Below, in pieces: positions 1 to 9,157 of a stretch of 64,000 nt of DNA. Position 1 is the stretch's first letter, and every line of letters begins with the position of its first letter. Origin of the DNA: Vicinamibacteria bacterium (GTDB lineage Bacteria; Acidobacteriota; Vicinamibacteria; Fen-336); the NCBI GenBank assembly GCA_025994075.1, contig JAMQGV010000004.1, positions 1-64,000 of the forward strand, in the 5' to 3' direction. The translations under genes were made by a program, and so were the position numbers. The notes below the pieces were generated by a model. The model worked only from the letters and a program-made list of their open reading frames with translations, was not told the DNA's origin and ran no database searches.

Positions 1-748
1 CGTGGGTGCGCTCGCGCACCCACGCCACGCGCCGCGCGGGGTCGCGCTCCGCGTCGATGTCGAGCACGTCTTCGGCGCCGAGCGCGCGGGCCGCCTCGAG
101 GCGGTCGGCCGGCGCGCCGACGACCAGCACGCGTAGCGCGCCGGCGAGTTGCGCGAACGCCGCCGCGGAGAGGCCGACCGGGCCGCTGCCCTGGACCACC
201 ACCGTGTCGCCGAGCGCGATGCCGGCGCGCTCGACGGCGTGGAACCCGGTCGGCGCGCCGCAGCCGCCGCCCATGAACGCCTCGAGCGAGAGCCCCTCGG
301 GCAGCGGGACGAGCCGCACCCCGGGCCGGATCTCGATCCGCTCGGCCCAGCCGCCGAGCAGTCCTTCGTCGGCGCTGGTCGTGATGCCGTACACGCGCCG
401 GCTCGGGCAGCGGGTGCCGGCCTTGGCCACGGTGCAGTGCCAGCAGGCGCCGCAGATGCCGAACACGTCGTAGAAGGTGACGACCGCGCCGGTTTCGATC
501 GCGCGACCCTCGACGTCGAGCAGCGGGCCGTTCGTCTCCAGCACGCGGCCGACGCTGACGTGGCCGGGGATCAGCGGCCAGGGCACGGTGCCGAGGTGGC
601 CGTGGTGGAGGTGGACGTCGGTGCCGCACACCTCGGAGGCGAGCGTCTCCAGCACCGCCCCGCCCGGCTGCGGCCGCGGCTCGGGGTAGCGGCGTTCCTC
701 GAGGGGCTGACGCGGCCCCGGCATCACCATCGCGCGGACCTGGCTCAT
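1..748 (-). CDS. Zinc-binding alcohol dehydrogenase (MDR family), C-terminus cut by window edge
   Basis: Reading leftward from ATG at 748, about 249 residues of a medium-chain dehydrogenase/reductase are visible; the gene runs off position 1. The N-terminal GroES-like half has the catalytic-zinc Cys-Gly-Thr-Asp motif and a GHV motif where most family members have GHE. The structural-zinc cysteines follow as C-x2-C-x2-C-x7-C. The Rossmann fold begins at GSGPVGL. The family oxidises alcohols or polyols with NAD(P); the substrate cannot be read from sequence. It is divergent from the phosphofructokinase operon across a 137-base gap. The family call is firm, the substrate unknown. Confidence 0.85.
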   Translation of the reverse strand, partial: MSQVRAMVMPGPRQPLEERRYPEPRPQPGGAVLETLASEVCGTDVHLHHGHLGTVPWPLIPGHVSVGRVLETNGPLLDVEGRAIETGAVVTFYDVFGICGACWHCTVAKAGTRCPSRRVYGITTSADEGLLGGWAERIEIRPGVRLVPLPEGLSLEAFMGGGCGAPTGFHAVERAGIALGDTVVVQGSGPVGLSAAAFAQLAGALRVLVVGAPADRLEAARALGAEDVLDIDAERDPARRVAWVRERTH

Positions 749-870
749 GGGCCAAGGCTAAGCGGTTCCGGTCCCCGGAGCCAGGGCTGCGGGCACCCTT
801 CTTGCTTCGCTGGATGCCGGGGGCCCCGGAACCTCGGAGCCGCAGGTCTTTCGCATCGGCGGGCCCCTTC

Positions 871-876
871 AGGAGT
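871..876 (+). promoter_or_regulatory. Shine-Dalgarno AGGAGT that fixes the phosphofructokinase start
   Basis: AGGAGT ends 9 bases before GTG 886. It favours that start over the in-frame ATG at 802, which would add 28 Arg/Pro-rich residues with no family match, and over ATG 879, which is out of frame. Confidence 0.6.
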
Positions 877-885
877 CAATGGGCC

Positions 886-2211
886 GTGGAAGAAAGCCAT
901 CGCAAGCGCCTGGCGATCCTCGTCGGCGGCGGCCCGGCCCCCGGCATCAACAGCGTGATCGGGGCGGCCACCATCCGCGCCGCGCTGGAGGGCGTCGAGG
1001 TCGTGGGCATCCAGGACGGTTTCGAGTGGATCTCCCAGGGCAACGTCGACCACGTGATGCCGCTGACCATCGAGGGCGTCAGCCGCATCCACTTCCGCGG
1101 CGGCTCGTTCATCGGCATCTCGCGCGCCAATCCCACCACCGACCCCCGCCTGCTCGAGAACGCCGTGCTGTCGCTGCTGCGGCTCAACGTGTCGCGGCTG
1201 GTGACGATCGGCGGCGACGACACCGCCTACTCGGCGATGCGCCTGTGCGAGCAGTCGGCGGGTCGGATCGCGGTCGTGCACGTGCCGAAGACGATCGACA
1301 ACGACCTCAACCTGCCGCCCTGGGTGGACACCTTCGGGTTCCAGACCGCGCGCCACGTCGGGGTCGACATCGTCAAGAACCTGATGGTCGACGCCCACAC
1401 CACCTCGCGCTGGTACTTCATCATCGCGATGGGGCGCAAGGCGGGGCACCTCGCGCTCGGCATCGGCAAGGCCGCCGGCGCGACGCTGACGCTGATCCCC
1501 GAGGAGTTCGCGGGGCGCCCGCTGCGGATGAAGACGATCGTGGACACCCTGGTCGGCGCCATCGTCAAGCGCCTCGCCTACGGCCGCCGCGACGGGGTGG
1601 CGATCATCGCCGAGGGGCTGGTGCTCGGGCTGGAGCCCGAGGAACTGGCCGCGCTCGACCTGGCGGAACGCGACGCCCACGGCCACCTGCGCATCGACGA
1701 GGTCAACATCGGCGAGCTGCTCAAGGCCGAGGCCCAGAAGCGGCTGAAGGCGCTGGGGCTGAAGGCCACGATCGTGGCCAAGAACATCGGCTACGAACTG
1801 CGCTGCGCCGACCCGATCCCGCTCGACATGGAGTACACCCGCGACCTCGGCTACTGTGCGGTCAAGTACCTGCTCGAGGGAGGCAGCGGGGTGATGATCT
1901 CGATGCAGGGCGGCCACTTCGAGCCGGTGCCGTTCGCGGAGCTGCTCGACCCGAAGACCGGGCGCTCGAAGGTGCGCATGGTCGACGTCGGCTCCACCCG
2001 CTACGCGATCGCCCGCCGCTACATGATCCGCCTGCGCCGCGACGACTTCGAGGACGCGCACGAGCTGGCCCGCTTCGCCGCCTCCGCCCACATGTCGCTG
2101 CAGCAGTTCCGCGACGAGTTCGCCTACCTCGTCACCGACGAGCGCCCGGCCTTGCATTTTCTGGGGGCCACACCCGCACCCCCAGGTACACGTCAGGAGT
2201 CCACTTCATGA
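886..2211 (+). CDS. 6-phosphofructokinase, probably pyrophosphate-dependent
   Basis: This 441-residue protein interconverts fructose 6-phosphate and fructose 1,6-bisphosphate in glycolysis/gluconeogenesis. The N-terminal phosphate-binding loop is GGGPAPG. The nucleotide/PPi site reads GGDD at about residues 109-112, and the catalytic PKTIDND is at about 134-140. In this family ATP enzymes usually have GGDG; the second Asp is the classical mark of PPi use, which makes the step reversible. The stop overlaps the aminotransferase ATG (ATGA), so the genes are translationally coupled. The PPi assignment rests on the motif alone. Confidence 0.88.
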   Translation: MEESHRKRLAILVGGGPAPGINSVIGAATIRAALEGVEVVGIQDGFEWISQGNVDHVMPLTIEGVSRIHFRGGSFIGISRANPTTDPRLLENAVLSLLRLNVSRLVTIGGDDTAYSAMRLCEQSAGRIAVVHVPKTIDNDLNLPPWVDTFGFQTARHVGVDIVKNLMVDAHTTSRWYFIIAMGRKAGHLALGIGKAAGATLTLIPEEFAGRPLRMKTIVDTLVGAIVKRLAYGRRDGVAIIAEGLVLGLEPEELAALDLAERDAHGHLRIDEVNIGELLKAEAQKRLKALGLKATIVAKNIGYELRCADPIPLDMEYTRDLGYCAVKYLLEGGSGVMISMQGGHFEPVPFAELLDPKTGRSKVRMVDVGSTRYAIARRYMIRLRRDDFEDAHELARFAASAHMSLQQFRDEFAYLVTDERPALHFLGATPAPPGTRQESTS

Positions 2212-3425
2212 GCCTCAGTCAGCTCGCTCGATCGATCAAGGAGTCGCCGACCCTCAAGCTCAACGAGATGGCGGCGAAGCTGCGCGCCAAGGGCGAGCCC
2301 GTCATCCACCTCGGCGGCGGCGAGCCCAAGAGCCGCGCCCCGCTCGACGCGGTGATCCACTGCGCCAACCAGCTGAACGCCGGCGAGGTGCGCTACGCGC
2401 CGGTCGACGGCATGGCCGACATGAAGAAGGCCGTGATCCGCTACCACGAGGAGCACTACGGCCGCGCCGTGGCGCCCGAGAACGTCGTGGTCTCGAGCGG
2501 CGCCAAGCAGGCGATCATGGTCCTGCTCCACGCCATCCTCGACCCCAAGGACGAGGTCGTGTTCCCGGCGCCGTACTGGGTCAGCTACCCCGAGATGGTG
2601 AAGCTGGCCGGAGGCGTGCCGGTCGTGGTCACCCCGGAAGACGGCTCGTTCCAGCCGCGCATCGAGGAGATCGCCGAGGCCTGCGGCTCGTACACGAAGG
2701 CCGTGATCCTCAACAGCCCGAACAACCCGTCGGGCGCCGTCTACTCCGCCGAATTCGTCGCCCAGGTGGTCGAGTTCTGCGAGAAGAAGCACCTGTGGCT
2801 GATCATGGACGACCTGTACAACCGGCTCGTCTTCGACGGCCGCACCCCGCCCAACCCCTACGACTACGCGAAGCAGGCGCTCGACACCTCGCGCCTGGTC
2901 GTCGTCCAGGGCGTGTCCAAGATGTACGCGATGACCGGCTTCCGGATCGGCTGGGGCGTCGCCAACCGCGAGGTGGCGGCGGCGATGGCCAACATCCAGG
3001 GCCACCAGACCTCGGGGCCCTCGACGCCCTCGCAGTGGGCGGCGATCGGGGCGCTCTCCGGCGTGCAGACGCCGATCGAGGCGCTGCGGCTGACGCTCGA
3101 GAACAACCGCAACGTGATGCTCGACCGGCTGGCGGCCTTCTCCGGCGTCAAGGTCCAGAAGCCCGCCGGCACCTTCTACTGCTTCCCCGACATGCGCGCC
3201 TACGGGCCGGACTCGGCGAAGCTGGCCGAGCTGCTGCTGCAGCGGGTGCGGGTCCTGGTGATGCCGGGCAAGGAGTTCGGCGTGGAGGGCTTCCTGCGGC
3301 TGTCCTACTGCGGCACCGTCAAGGAGATCACCGAGGGCCTTGAGCGCATCAAGTGGGCGCTCGACCCCGACGCGCCCAACGAGATCTTCATCGGCGACCG
3401 CAAGCTGGTGAGGGACTGGCTGTGA
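2208..3425 (+). CDS. Class I pyridoxal-phosphate aminotransferase (aspartate aminotransferase-like)
   Basis: A 405-residue fold-type I aminotransferase. The substrate-binding NNPSG segment is at 172-176, Asp201/Tyr204 contact PLP, the Schiff-base lysine is Lys238 in GVSKMYAMTGFR, and Arg246 follows. The length is typical. AGGAG at 2195-2199 is the ribosome-binding site for ATG 2208. An aspartate/oxaloacetate aminotransferase between phosphofructokinase and PEP carboxykinase would feed amino-acid carbon into oxaloacetate for gluconeogenesis; that link is inference. Alanine or aromatic specificity cannot be excluded. Confidence 0.9.
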   Translation: MSLSQLARSIKESPTLKLNEMAAKLRAKGEPVIHLGGGEPKSRAPLDAVIHCANQLNAGEVRYAPVDGMADMKKAVIRYHEEHYGRAVAPENVVVSSGAKQAIMVLLHAILDPKDEVVFPAPYWVSYPEMVKLAGGVPVVVTPEDGSFQPRIEEIAEACGSYTKAVILNSPNNPSGAVYSAEFVAQVVEFCEKKHLWLIMDDLYNRLVFDGRTPPNPYDYAKQALDTSRLVVVQGVSKMYAMTGFRIGWGVANREVAAAMANIQGHQTSGPSTPSQWAAIGALSGVQTPIEALRLTLENNRNVMLDRLAAFSGVKVQKPAGTFYCFPDMRAYGPDSAKLAELLLQRVRVLVMPGKEFGVEGFLRLSYCGTVKEITEGLERIKWALDPDAPNEIFIGDRKLVRDWL

Positions 3426-5080
3426 ACATCTACCTGGACGTCCACTCGCCCGCGTCCGGGGAGGCCGCCGTCGCCGCCTCGGCGTTCGGCCTCCAGCACC
3501 ACGGCCTGTCGGGCCTGCGCCGCGCCTACTGGAACCTGTCGACCCCCGCGCTCTACGAGGAGGCGGTGTTCCGCTCCGAGGCCCGCTTCGGCCACATGGG
3601 CCCGCTGCTCGTCGACACCGGCAAGCACACCGCGCGCGCCGCCGCGGACAAGTTCGTCGTCCGCGAGGACAGCACCGAGGAGAAGGTGTGGTGGGGCCAG
3701 TACAACCGCCCCTTCGCGCCCGAGGCGTTCTCCATGCTGCACGCGCGGCTGTCCGGCTACCTGCAGGGCCGCGACGTGTTCGTGCAGGACTGCTACGCCG
3801 GCGCCGACCCTGAGCACCGGCTGCCGATCCGGGTGATCACCCAGAAGGCGTGGCACAGCCTGTTCGCCCGCACGATGTTCCTGAAGCCGGCCCACCTCGA
3901 CGACTACCGGCGCCACGTGCCGGAGTTCACGATCATCGCGGCGCCCGGCTTCCAGGCCTCGCCGCTGGTCGACACCACCCGCACCGAGACCTTCATCGTC
4001 GCCAACTTCCGCGAGAAGCTGGCGCTGATCGGCGGGTCCGCCTACGCGGGCGAGATCAAGAAGACGATCTTCACGGTCCTCAACTACCTGCTGCCGCTGG
4101 ACGGCGTGCTGTCGATGCACTGCTCGGCCAACGTCGGGCCGGCGGGGGACACTGCGATCTTCTTCGGGCTCTCCGGCACCGGCAAGACGACGCTGTCGGC
4201 CGACCCGTCGCGGCGGCTGATCGGCGACGACGAGCACGGCTGGAGCGAGAACGGCGTCTTCAACATCGAGGACGGCTGCTACGCCAAGGTGATCCGCCTG
4301 TCGCCCGAGGCCGAGCCGCAGATCTACTCCTGCACCCGCCGCTTCGGCACCATCCTCGAGAACGTGGTGTTCGACCCCGTCAGCCGCCACCTCGACCTCG
4401 ACGACGACGCCCGCACCGAGAACACCCGCGGCGCCTACCCGCTCGAGTTCATCGACAACGCGCTGCCGGAGAAGCGCGCGGGCCACCCCAAGAACGTCAT
4501 CTTCCTGACGTGCGACGCCTCCGGCGTGATGCCGCCCATCTCGCGGCTCAGCCCGGAGCAGGCGATCTACCACTTCGTCTCCGGCTACACCTCGAAGATC
4601 GCCGGCACCGAGATCGGCCTCGGCGTCGAGCCCGAGATCACGTTCAGCGCCTGCTTCGGCGGGCCGTTCATGGTCCACCACCCCTACGAGTACGCGCGAC
4701 TGCTGGCCCGCAAGATCGTCCAGCACGGCGCGCAGTGCTGGCTGGTCAACACCGGCTGGACCGGCGGCCCGTTCGGGATCGGCAAGCGGATCTCGATCCA
4801 CCACACCCGCAAGCTGCTGAACGCGGCGCTGTCGGGATCGCTCGCGGGCGTGCCGTACCGCAAGGACGCGATCTTCGGGTTCGACGTGCCGACGGCGTGC
4901 GAGGGCGTGCCGTCGGAGATCCTCGACCCGGCCAACACCTGGGGCAACCGCGAGGAGTACTTCCGCAAGTACGACGCGCTGGCGGCCCGCTTCATCGAGA
5001 ACTTCAAGCTGATGGCGGCCGGCTGCCCGAGAGAAGTGGCGCAGTCCGGCCCGCGCCGGCTCGAGGGCGCGGCGGTCTAG
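3422..5080 (+). CDS. pckA: Phosphoenolpyruvate carboxykinase (ATP)
   Basis: A 552-residue cytoplasmic enzyme converting oxaloacetate and ATP to PEP and CO2. The kinase-1a loop GLSGTGKTT is at about 249-257, followed by the metal-binding IGDDEHGW and later conserved stretches such as YPLEFIDNA. The P-loop and overall length mark the ATP-type rather than the GTP-type. The start is GTG 3422, overlapping the aminotransferase TGA (GTGA); the upstream in-frame ATG at 3353 lies deep inside that gene and adds no family sequence. It is the last gene of the three-gene operon. Confidence 0.95.
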   Translation: MNIYLDVHSPASGEAAVAASAFGLQHHGLSGLRRAYWNLSTPALYEEAVFRSEARFGHMGPLLVDTGKHTARAAADKFVVREDSTEEKVWWGQYNRPFAPEAFSMLHARLSGYLQGRDVFVQDCYAGADPEHRLPIRVITQKAWHSLFARTMFLKPAHLDDYRRHVPEFTIIAAPGFQASPLVDTTRTETFIVANFREKLALIGGSAYAGEIKKTIFTVLNYLLPLDGVLSMHCSANVGPAGDTAIFFGLSGTGKTTLSADPSRRLIGDDEHGWSENGVFNIEDGCYAKVIRLSPEAEPQIYSCTRRFGTILENVVFDPVSRHLDLDDDARTENTRGAYPLEFIDNALPEKRAGHPKNVIFLTCDASGVMPPISRLSPEQAIYHFVSGYTSKIAGTEIGLGVEPEITFSACFGGPFMVHHPYEYARLLARKIVQHGAQCWLVNTGWTGGPFGIGKRISIHHTRKLLNAALSGSLAGVPYRKDAIFGFDVPTACEGVPSEILDPANTWGNREEYFRKYDALAARFIENFKLMAAGCPREVAQSGPRRLEGAAV

Positions 5081-5111
5081 ACTGACCCCGGGCGGTGGTA
5101 GGGTTCGCCGC

Positions 5112-6383
5112 ATGACGAAGAGCCCTGCCGCCGCCCTGATCGCCTGCATGTCGCTCTCTTCGCCCGCCCACGCTGCCGCGCTGTCCGCCGTCGAGCGGGA
5201 GGTCGTGCGCCACGCCGACGCCCAGCTCGCGGAGGCGCTCGCGTTGCTCCAGCGCTCGGTCGACGTGCCCAGCGCGACGGAGAACCTCGCTGGCGTGCGC
5301 GAGAACGGCGAGATCTTCGCGGAGGCGCTGCGCCCGCTCGGCTTCGAGACGCGCTGGGTCGAGATGCCGGCGGAGATGGGGCGGGCGGGTCACCTGGTCG
5401 CGACGCGCGCGGGGCGCGGCCCCGGCGTGCTGCTGATCGGCCACCTCGACACGGTGCTCGAGGGCGAGCGCTTCCGGCGCGAGGGCGACCGCGCGTACGG
5501 CAGCGGCACGTCCGACATGAAGGGCGGCAACGTCGTGATCGTGGCGGCGCTGCGCGCGCTGCACGCGGCAGGCGCGCTCGAGGGCCGCGCGATCAACGTG
5601 ATCCTCACCGGCGACGAGGAGAGCACGGGGCGGCCCTACGACGTCGCCCGCAAGCCCCTGCTCGACGCGGCGCAGGGCGTGAAGTACGCGCTCGCGTTCG
5701 AGGGCTACGTGCCCGGCACCGCCGTCACCGGCCGCCGCGGCTTCTCGAGCTGGCGGCTCGAGGTGCACGGCCGCCAGGCCCACTCCTCCGGCATCTTCAA
5801 CGCCGGCACGGGCAGCGGCGCCGTGTTCGAGCTCGCGCGCATCCTGAACGCGTTCCACGAGACGCTGCGCGAGCCGTACCTGACGTTCAACCCGAGCCTG
5901 GCGGTCGGCGGCTCCGAGGCGCAGCTCGACTCCGCGACCAGCGCGGCCACGGCCGAAGGCAAGACCAACGTCGTCGCCGACCTCGCATTCGCCCACGGCG
6001 ACCTGCGCTACCTGTCGGCGGAGCAGCTCGCGCGCGCCCGCGCCCGGATGCGCGAGATCGTCGGGCAGAACCTGCCGGGCACGTCCGCGGAGATCATCTT
6101 CGAGGACGGCATGCCGGGCATGGCGCCGACCCCGGAGGGCAACGCGCTGCTCGCGCGGCTCGACCAGGTGTCGCGCGACCTCGGCACGGGTCCGATCGCC
6201 CCCCACGACCCTTCGAAGCGCGGCGCGGCCGACGTCTCGTTCGTGCCCGACACGGTCGCCCGCATGGACGGCCTCGGCGCGCTGGGGGACAAGGAGCACG
6301 CGCCCGGCGAGTGGATCGACCTCCGCGAGTTCCCGAACATCGTCAAGCGCGCGGCGCTGCTGATCCACCGCCTCGCGGACTGA
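5112..6383 (+). CDS. Exported M20-family metallopeptidase (carboxypeptidase G2-like)
   Basis: A 423-residue di-zinc peptidase with an N-terminal signal peptide ending near AHA-A (about residue 22). Metal ligands are visible in order: His in GHLDTV, bridging Asp in SDMKGG, the Glu-Glu pair in GDEEST, a later acidic ligand in the FEGY region, and the C-terminal His in KEHAPGE. A dimerisation domain with HGRQAHSS is inserted. The family cleaves C-terminal residues from peptides or folate-type conjugates. No strong ribosome-binding site precedes ATG 5112. It follows pckA by 31 bases, so read-through is possible. Confidence 0.9.
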   Translation: MTKSPAAALIACMSLSSPAHAAALSAVEREVVRHADAQLAEALALLQRSVDVPSATENLAGVRENGEIFAEALRPLGFETRWVEMPAEMGRAGHLVATRAGRGPGVLLIGHLDTVLEGERFRREGDRAYGSGTSDMKGGNVVIVAALRALHAAGALEGRAINVILTGDEESTGRPYDVARKPLLDAAQGVKYALAFEGYVPGTAVTGRRGFSSWRLEVHGRQAHSSGIFNAGTGSGAVFELARILNAFHETLREPYLTFNPSLAVGGSEAQLDSATSAATAEGKTNVVADLAFAHGDLRYLSAEQLARARARMREIVGQNLPGTSAEIIFEDGMPGMAPTPEGNALLARLDQVSRDLGTGPIAPHDPSKRGAADVSFVPDTVARMDGLGALGDKEHAPGEWIDLREFPNIVKRAALLIHRLAD

Positions 6384-6401
6384 CGCAGCCCCCCTGCGGG
6401 T

Positions 6402-6806
6402 TCAGGCGAGACGCAACCCCAGGCCCGCCGGAAGCCGACGGAGGTCGGCGTCGGTCGTCAGCAATCTCGCGCGACGGTTGATGGCCTGGGCGGCGATCAG
6501 CGCGTCCGGCGTCGAAAAGGCCACGCCCTCTGCGGCGCAGGCGTTCATCAGGTCGGCGGCCTTCAGGTGGTCGCCCTCGGTCGCCAGCACGATCGGGAAG
6601 CCGTCCTGGACGGCCTTCAGCAGGCGGTCGCGCTGCGCGCGGTCGGCGACTCCGCTCAGCAGTTCCTGCAGCACGATTCCCGGGATGCCCAGCGTCTCGT
6701 CCGACCGCAACAGCGCCTCGACGCGGGCCGTCAGGTCCTCCTCGGCGGCGCCCTTGCGGCGGCGCCGCAGCACGGCGGAGACGACGCTTTGGTCGAACAG
6801 GATCAC
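6402..6806 (-). CDS. vapC: PIN-domain toxin of a type II toxin-antitoxin pair (VapC family)
   Basis: A 134-residue PIN-domain ribonuclease. The acidic active-site set is visible: Asp5, Glu48 in LQELLSG, Asp101 in TPDALIAA, and Asp119/Asp121 in TTDAD. VapC toxins cut tRNA or rRNA when not bound by antitoxin. The start is GTG 6806, whose GTGA overlaps the antitoxin stop, so translation is coupled. The gene order, antitoxin first, is standard. Confidence 0.88.
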   Translation of the reverse strand: MILFDQSVVSAVLRRRRKGAAEEDLTARVEALLRSDETLGIPGIVLQELLSGVADRAQRDRLLKAVQDGFPIVLATEGDHLKAADLMNACAAEGVAFSTPDALIAAQAINRRARLLTTDADLRRLPAGLGLRLA

Positions 6807-7006
6807 GACGCCCGCCGCCGGGCCTTCTTGTAGTCCCAGTCCGGCCGGAAGTCGATGGTGCCGAAGAGCCGGGTCAGCCCGCGACGCTTGCGGCGCTGCA
6901 CGTACTCGGCGAGCGCCTCGTTGACGGTCTCCCGCTTCGAGCGGCGCCCGCCCACCCTCAGCGCCTCCTCGAGCAGCGCGTCGTCGATCGCCAGGTTGGT
7001 GGCCAT
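6803..7006 (-). CDS. vapB: VapB-type antitoxin
   Basis: A 67-residue protein beginning MATNLAIDD with the segment RSKRETVNEAL, the ribbon-helix-helix-like DNA-binding pattern of VapB/DUF2191 antitoxins. The Arg/Lys-rich C-terminus (DWDYKKARRR) is where these proteins wrap the toxin. A strong ribosome-binding site (GTAGGAGGGGG on the minus strand) lies directly before ATG 7006. The stop overlaps the vapC GTG. It probably represses its own promoter through the TACACA repeats just upstream. Confidence 0.87.
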   Translation of the reverse strand: MATNLAIDDALLEEALRVGGRRSKRETVNEALAEYVQRRKRRGLTRLFGTIDFRPDWDYKKARRRAS

Positions 7007-7015
7007 GCCCCCTCC

Positions 7016-7037
7016 TACACAGAGCGTTACACAAGCG
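7016..7037. promoter_or_regulatory. Direct TACACA repeats upstream of vapBC, candidate operator
   Basis: TACACA occurs at 7016-7021 and again at 7028-7033, each followed by (g)AGCG, 12 bases apart and about 10 bases upstream of vapB. Spacing near one helical turn and the position suit VapBC autoregulation. This is inferred from position and repetition only. Confidence 0.35.
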
Positions 7038-7123
7038 ACGCGGGGGGGCAAGGACGGAAGGACGCGGGACGTGGCAAGCTTGGCCGCCGCCGCGCCTGGT
7101 GCGGCGGCGCCGAGGAGGGCGCC

Positions 7124-9157
7124 GTGTCCGTCCACCTGACCGCGTGTCCGCGCAACTGCTACTCGACGTGCTCGCTGCGGGTCACCGTCGAAGGCGGGCG
7201 GCTGGTGCGGGTCGAGGGCGCCGCGGAGAACCGGGCGACGGCCGAGGGGCCGTGCCTCAAGGGGCTGTCGTACGTCGAGCGGGCGCACTCGCCGCAGCGG
7301 ATCGTCGAGCCGCTGCGGCGCCAGGCCGACGGCTCGTTCCGCACGATCGGCTGGGACGAGGCGATCGAGTCCATCGCATCGCAACTCGAGAGGTTGCGGG
7401 CCGCCCACGGACCGCAGACGGTCCTCTACTACAGCGCCAGCGGCACCAAGGGGCTGCTCAACGGCTGCGGCCTCGCGTTCTGGCGGCTGTTCGGCGGCTG
7501 CACGACGACCTACGGCGACCTGTGCTGGCCGGCGGGGCTGGAGGCGACCCGGCTGACGCTCGGCGCCAACTCCCACAACGCGCCGTGGGACCTCGAGAAC
7601 GCGCGGCTGATCGTGCTGTGGGGCAAGAACGCGGCCGAGACCAACGTCCACCAGATGCCGCACGTCCAGCGCGCGCAGGACCGCGGCGCGCAACTCGTCG
7701 TGATCGACCCGCGGCGGACCGAGACCGCCGAGCGCGCCGACCTGCTGCTGCAACTGCGACCGGGCACCGACGGCGCGCTGGCGCTGGCGGTCGGCCACGT
7801 GTTGCTGCGCGACGGCCTCGTCGACCGCGACTTCGTCGAGGCGCACGTCAAGGGGTTCGACGAGTACGCACGCGCGGTTGCGGAGTGGGAGCCCGCGCGG
7901 GCGGCGGCGATCACCGAGCTGCGCGCGGAGGCGATCGAGGCCTTCGCGAGGCAGGTCGGAACGGTCAAGCCGATGACGCTGGTGCCCGGCTTCGGGATGC
8001 AGCGCTTCACCAACTCTGGCCAGGCGATGCGGGCGATGCTGGCGCTGTGCGCGATCACCGGCAACCTCGGCAAACCCGGCGCGGGCTGGATGTACGCGAA
8101 CCTGCAGACGCAGGTCTTCTCGCAGGTCAAGGACCCGATCGACTGCTATCCGGGGACCCCTGACGGCGTCGTCAGGGTCTCGCTGTCGACGGCGCGGCTG
8201 GGGCGGGACATGCCGGCCGCCGCCGATCCGCCGCTGACCTTCGCCTGGGTCGAGCGCGGCAACCCGATCCCGCAGAACCCCGAGACCTCGCGCGTGCTCG
8301 AGGCGTTCCGCCGGCTCGAATTCCGCGTCGTGGTCGAGGAGTTCCTGACCGACACCGCGCGCGAGGCCGACGTCGTGCTGCCCGCCAAGAACTTCTTCGA
8401 GCAGACGGACGTGATCGGCGCCTACTGGCACCCCTACCTGCAACTGCGGCCGAAGGTGCTGGAGCCGCCGCCCGGCGTCCAGCCGGAGACCGAGATCTAC
8501 CGCGCGCTCGGCCGCCGGCTGGGGATCGACGAAGCCGCGCTGGCCGCGGCGCTGCCCGGTCCCTCGGACTCGTCGATCGAGGCCTGGCTCGCCGCGAAGC
8601 TGGCGCCGACCGGGATCACGCTCGACCAGTTGCGCGCCGGGCCCGTGCTGTCGCCCGAGTTCGAGGAGGTCGCGTTCGCCGGCCTGCGGTTCCCGACGCC
8701 CTCCGGGAAGATCGAGCTGTGGAGCGACGAGGCCCGCGCGCGCTGGGGCGTTCCGGAGCTGCCGTCCTGGCAGGAAGCGGGGGAGCGGCCCGACCCGGCC
8801 GGGCGCTTCCCGCTGCACCTGCTGACGCCCAACACCAAGAACCGCATCCACTCCCAGTTCGGCCACCTCGAGACGATCCGGCGCATGGCGCCGGCGCCGT
8901 TCGTCGCCATTCACCCGACGGACGCGCGCGCCCGCGGCGTGGCCGAGGGCGAGCGCGTGCGCGTCTTCAACGAGCGCGGCGAGCTGCGGCTGCCGGCGCG
9001 TTTCGACCGCGGGCTGAAGCGCGGCTGCGTGGCGATCACCAACGGCTTCTGGCTGACCGAAGGCGCCGCCGTCAACCTGCTGTCGGAGGGCCGCGAGACC
9101 GACATGGGCCACGGCGCGGCGTTCCACGACAACGCCGTGCAGGTCGAGCGCGCGTGA
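7124..9157 (+). CDS. Molybdopterin-dependent oxidoreductase, catalytic subunit with [4Fe-4S] site
   Basis: A 677-residue member of the DMSO-reductase superfamily. Cys8, Cys12, Cys16 and Cys44 form the N-terminal [4Fe-4S] site. Cys134 in YGDLCWPAG sits where a thiolate usually ligates Mo/W. The C-terminal part has the molydopterin-dinucleotide-binding fold (LLTPNTKNRIHSQ). The substrate is unknown; the Cys ligand fits thiosulfate/polysulfide-reductase- or formate dehydrogenase-like members better than DmsA, which uses Ser. GAGGAGGG at 7111-7118 supports GTG 7124. No Tat signal precedes the first cysteine. The stop overlaps the electron-transfer subunit gene. Confidence 0.9.
   Translation: MSVHLTACPRNCYSTCSLRVTVEGGRLVRVEGAAENRATAEGPCLKGLSYVERAHSPQRIVEPLRRQADGSFRTIGWDEAIESIASQLERLRAAHGPQTVLYYSASGTKGLLNGCGLAFWRLFGGCTTTYGDLCWPAGLEATRLTLGANSHNAPWDLENARLIVLWGKNAAETNVHQMPHVQRAQDRGAQLVVIDPRRTETAERADLLLQLRPGTDGALALAVGHVLLRDGLVDRDFVEAHVKGFDEYARAVAEWEPARAAAITELRAEAIEAFARQVGTVKPMTLVPGFGMQRFTNSGQAMRAMLALCAITGNLGKPGAGWMYANLQTQVFSQVKDPIDCYPGTPDGVVRVSLSTARLGRDMPAAADPPLTFAWVERGNPIPQNPETSRVLEAFRRLEFRVVVEEFLTDTAREADVVLPAKNFFEQTDVIGAYWHPYLQLRPKVLEPPPGVQPETEIYRALGRRLGIDEAALAAALPGPSDSSIEAWLAAKLAPTGITLDQLRAGPVLSPEFEEVAFAGLRFPTPSGKIELWSDEARARWGVPELPSWQEAGERPDPAGRFPLHLLTPNTKNRIHSQFGHLETIRRMAPAPFVAIHPTDARARGVAEGERVRVFNERGELRLPARFDRGLKRGCVAITNGFWLTEGAAVNLLSEGRETDMGHGAAFHDNAVQVERA

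Noticed and set aside
879..3425. 848-residue frame apparently fusing an N-terminal domain to the aminotransferase
   Set aside because: The part before 2208 is an out-of-frame reading of the phosphofructokinase gene; the aminotransferase has its own ATG and ribosome-binding site.
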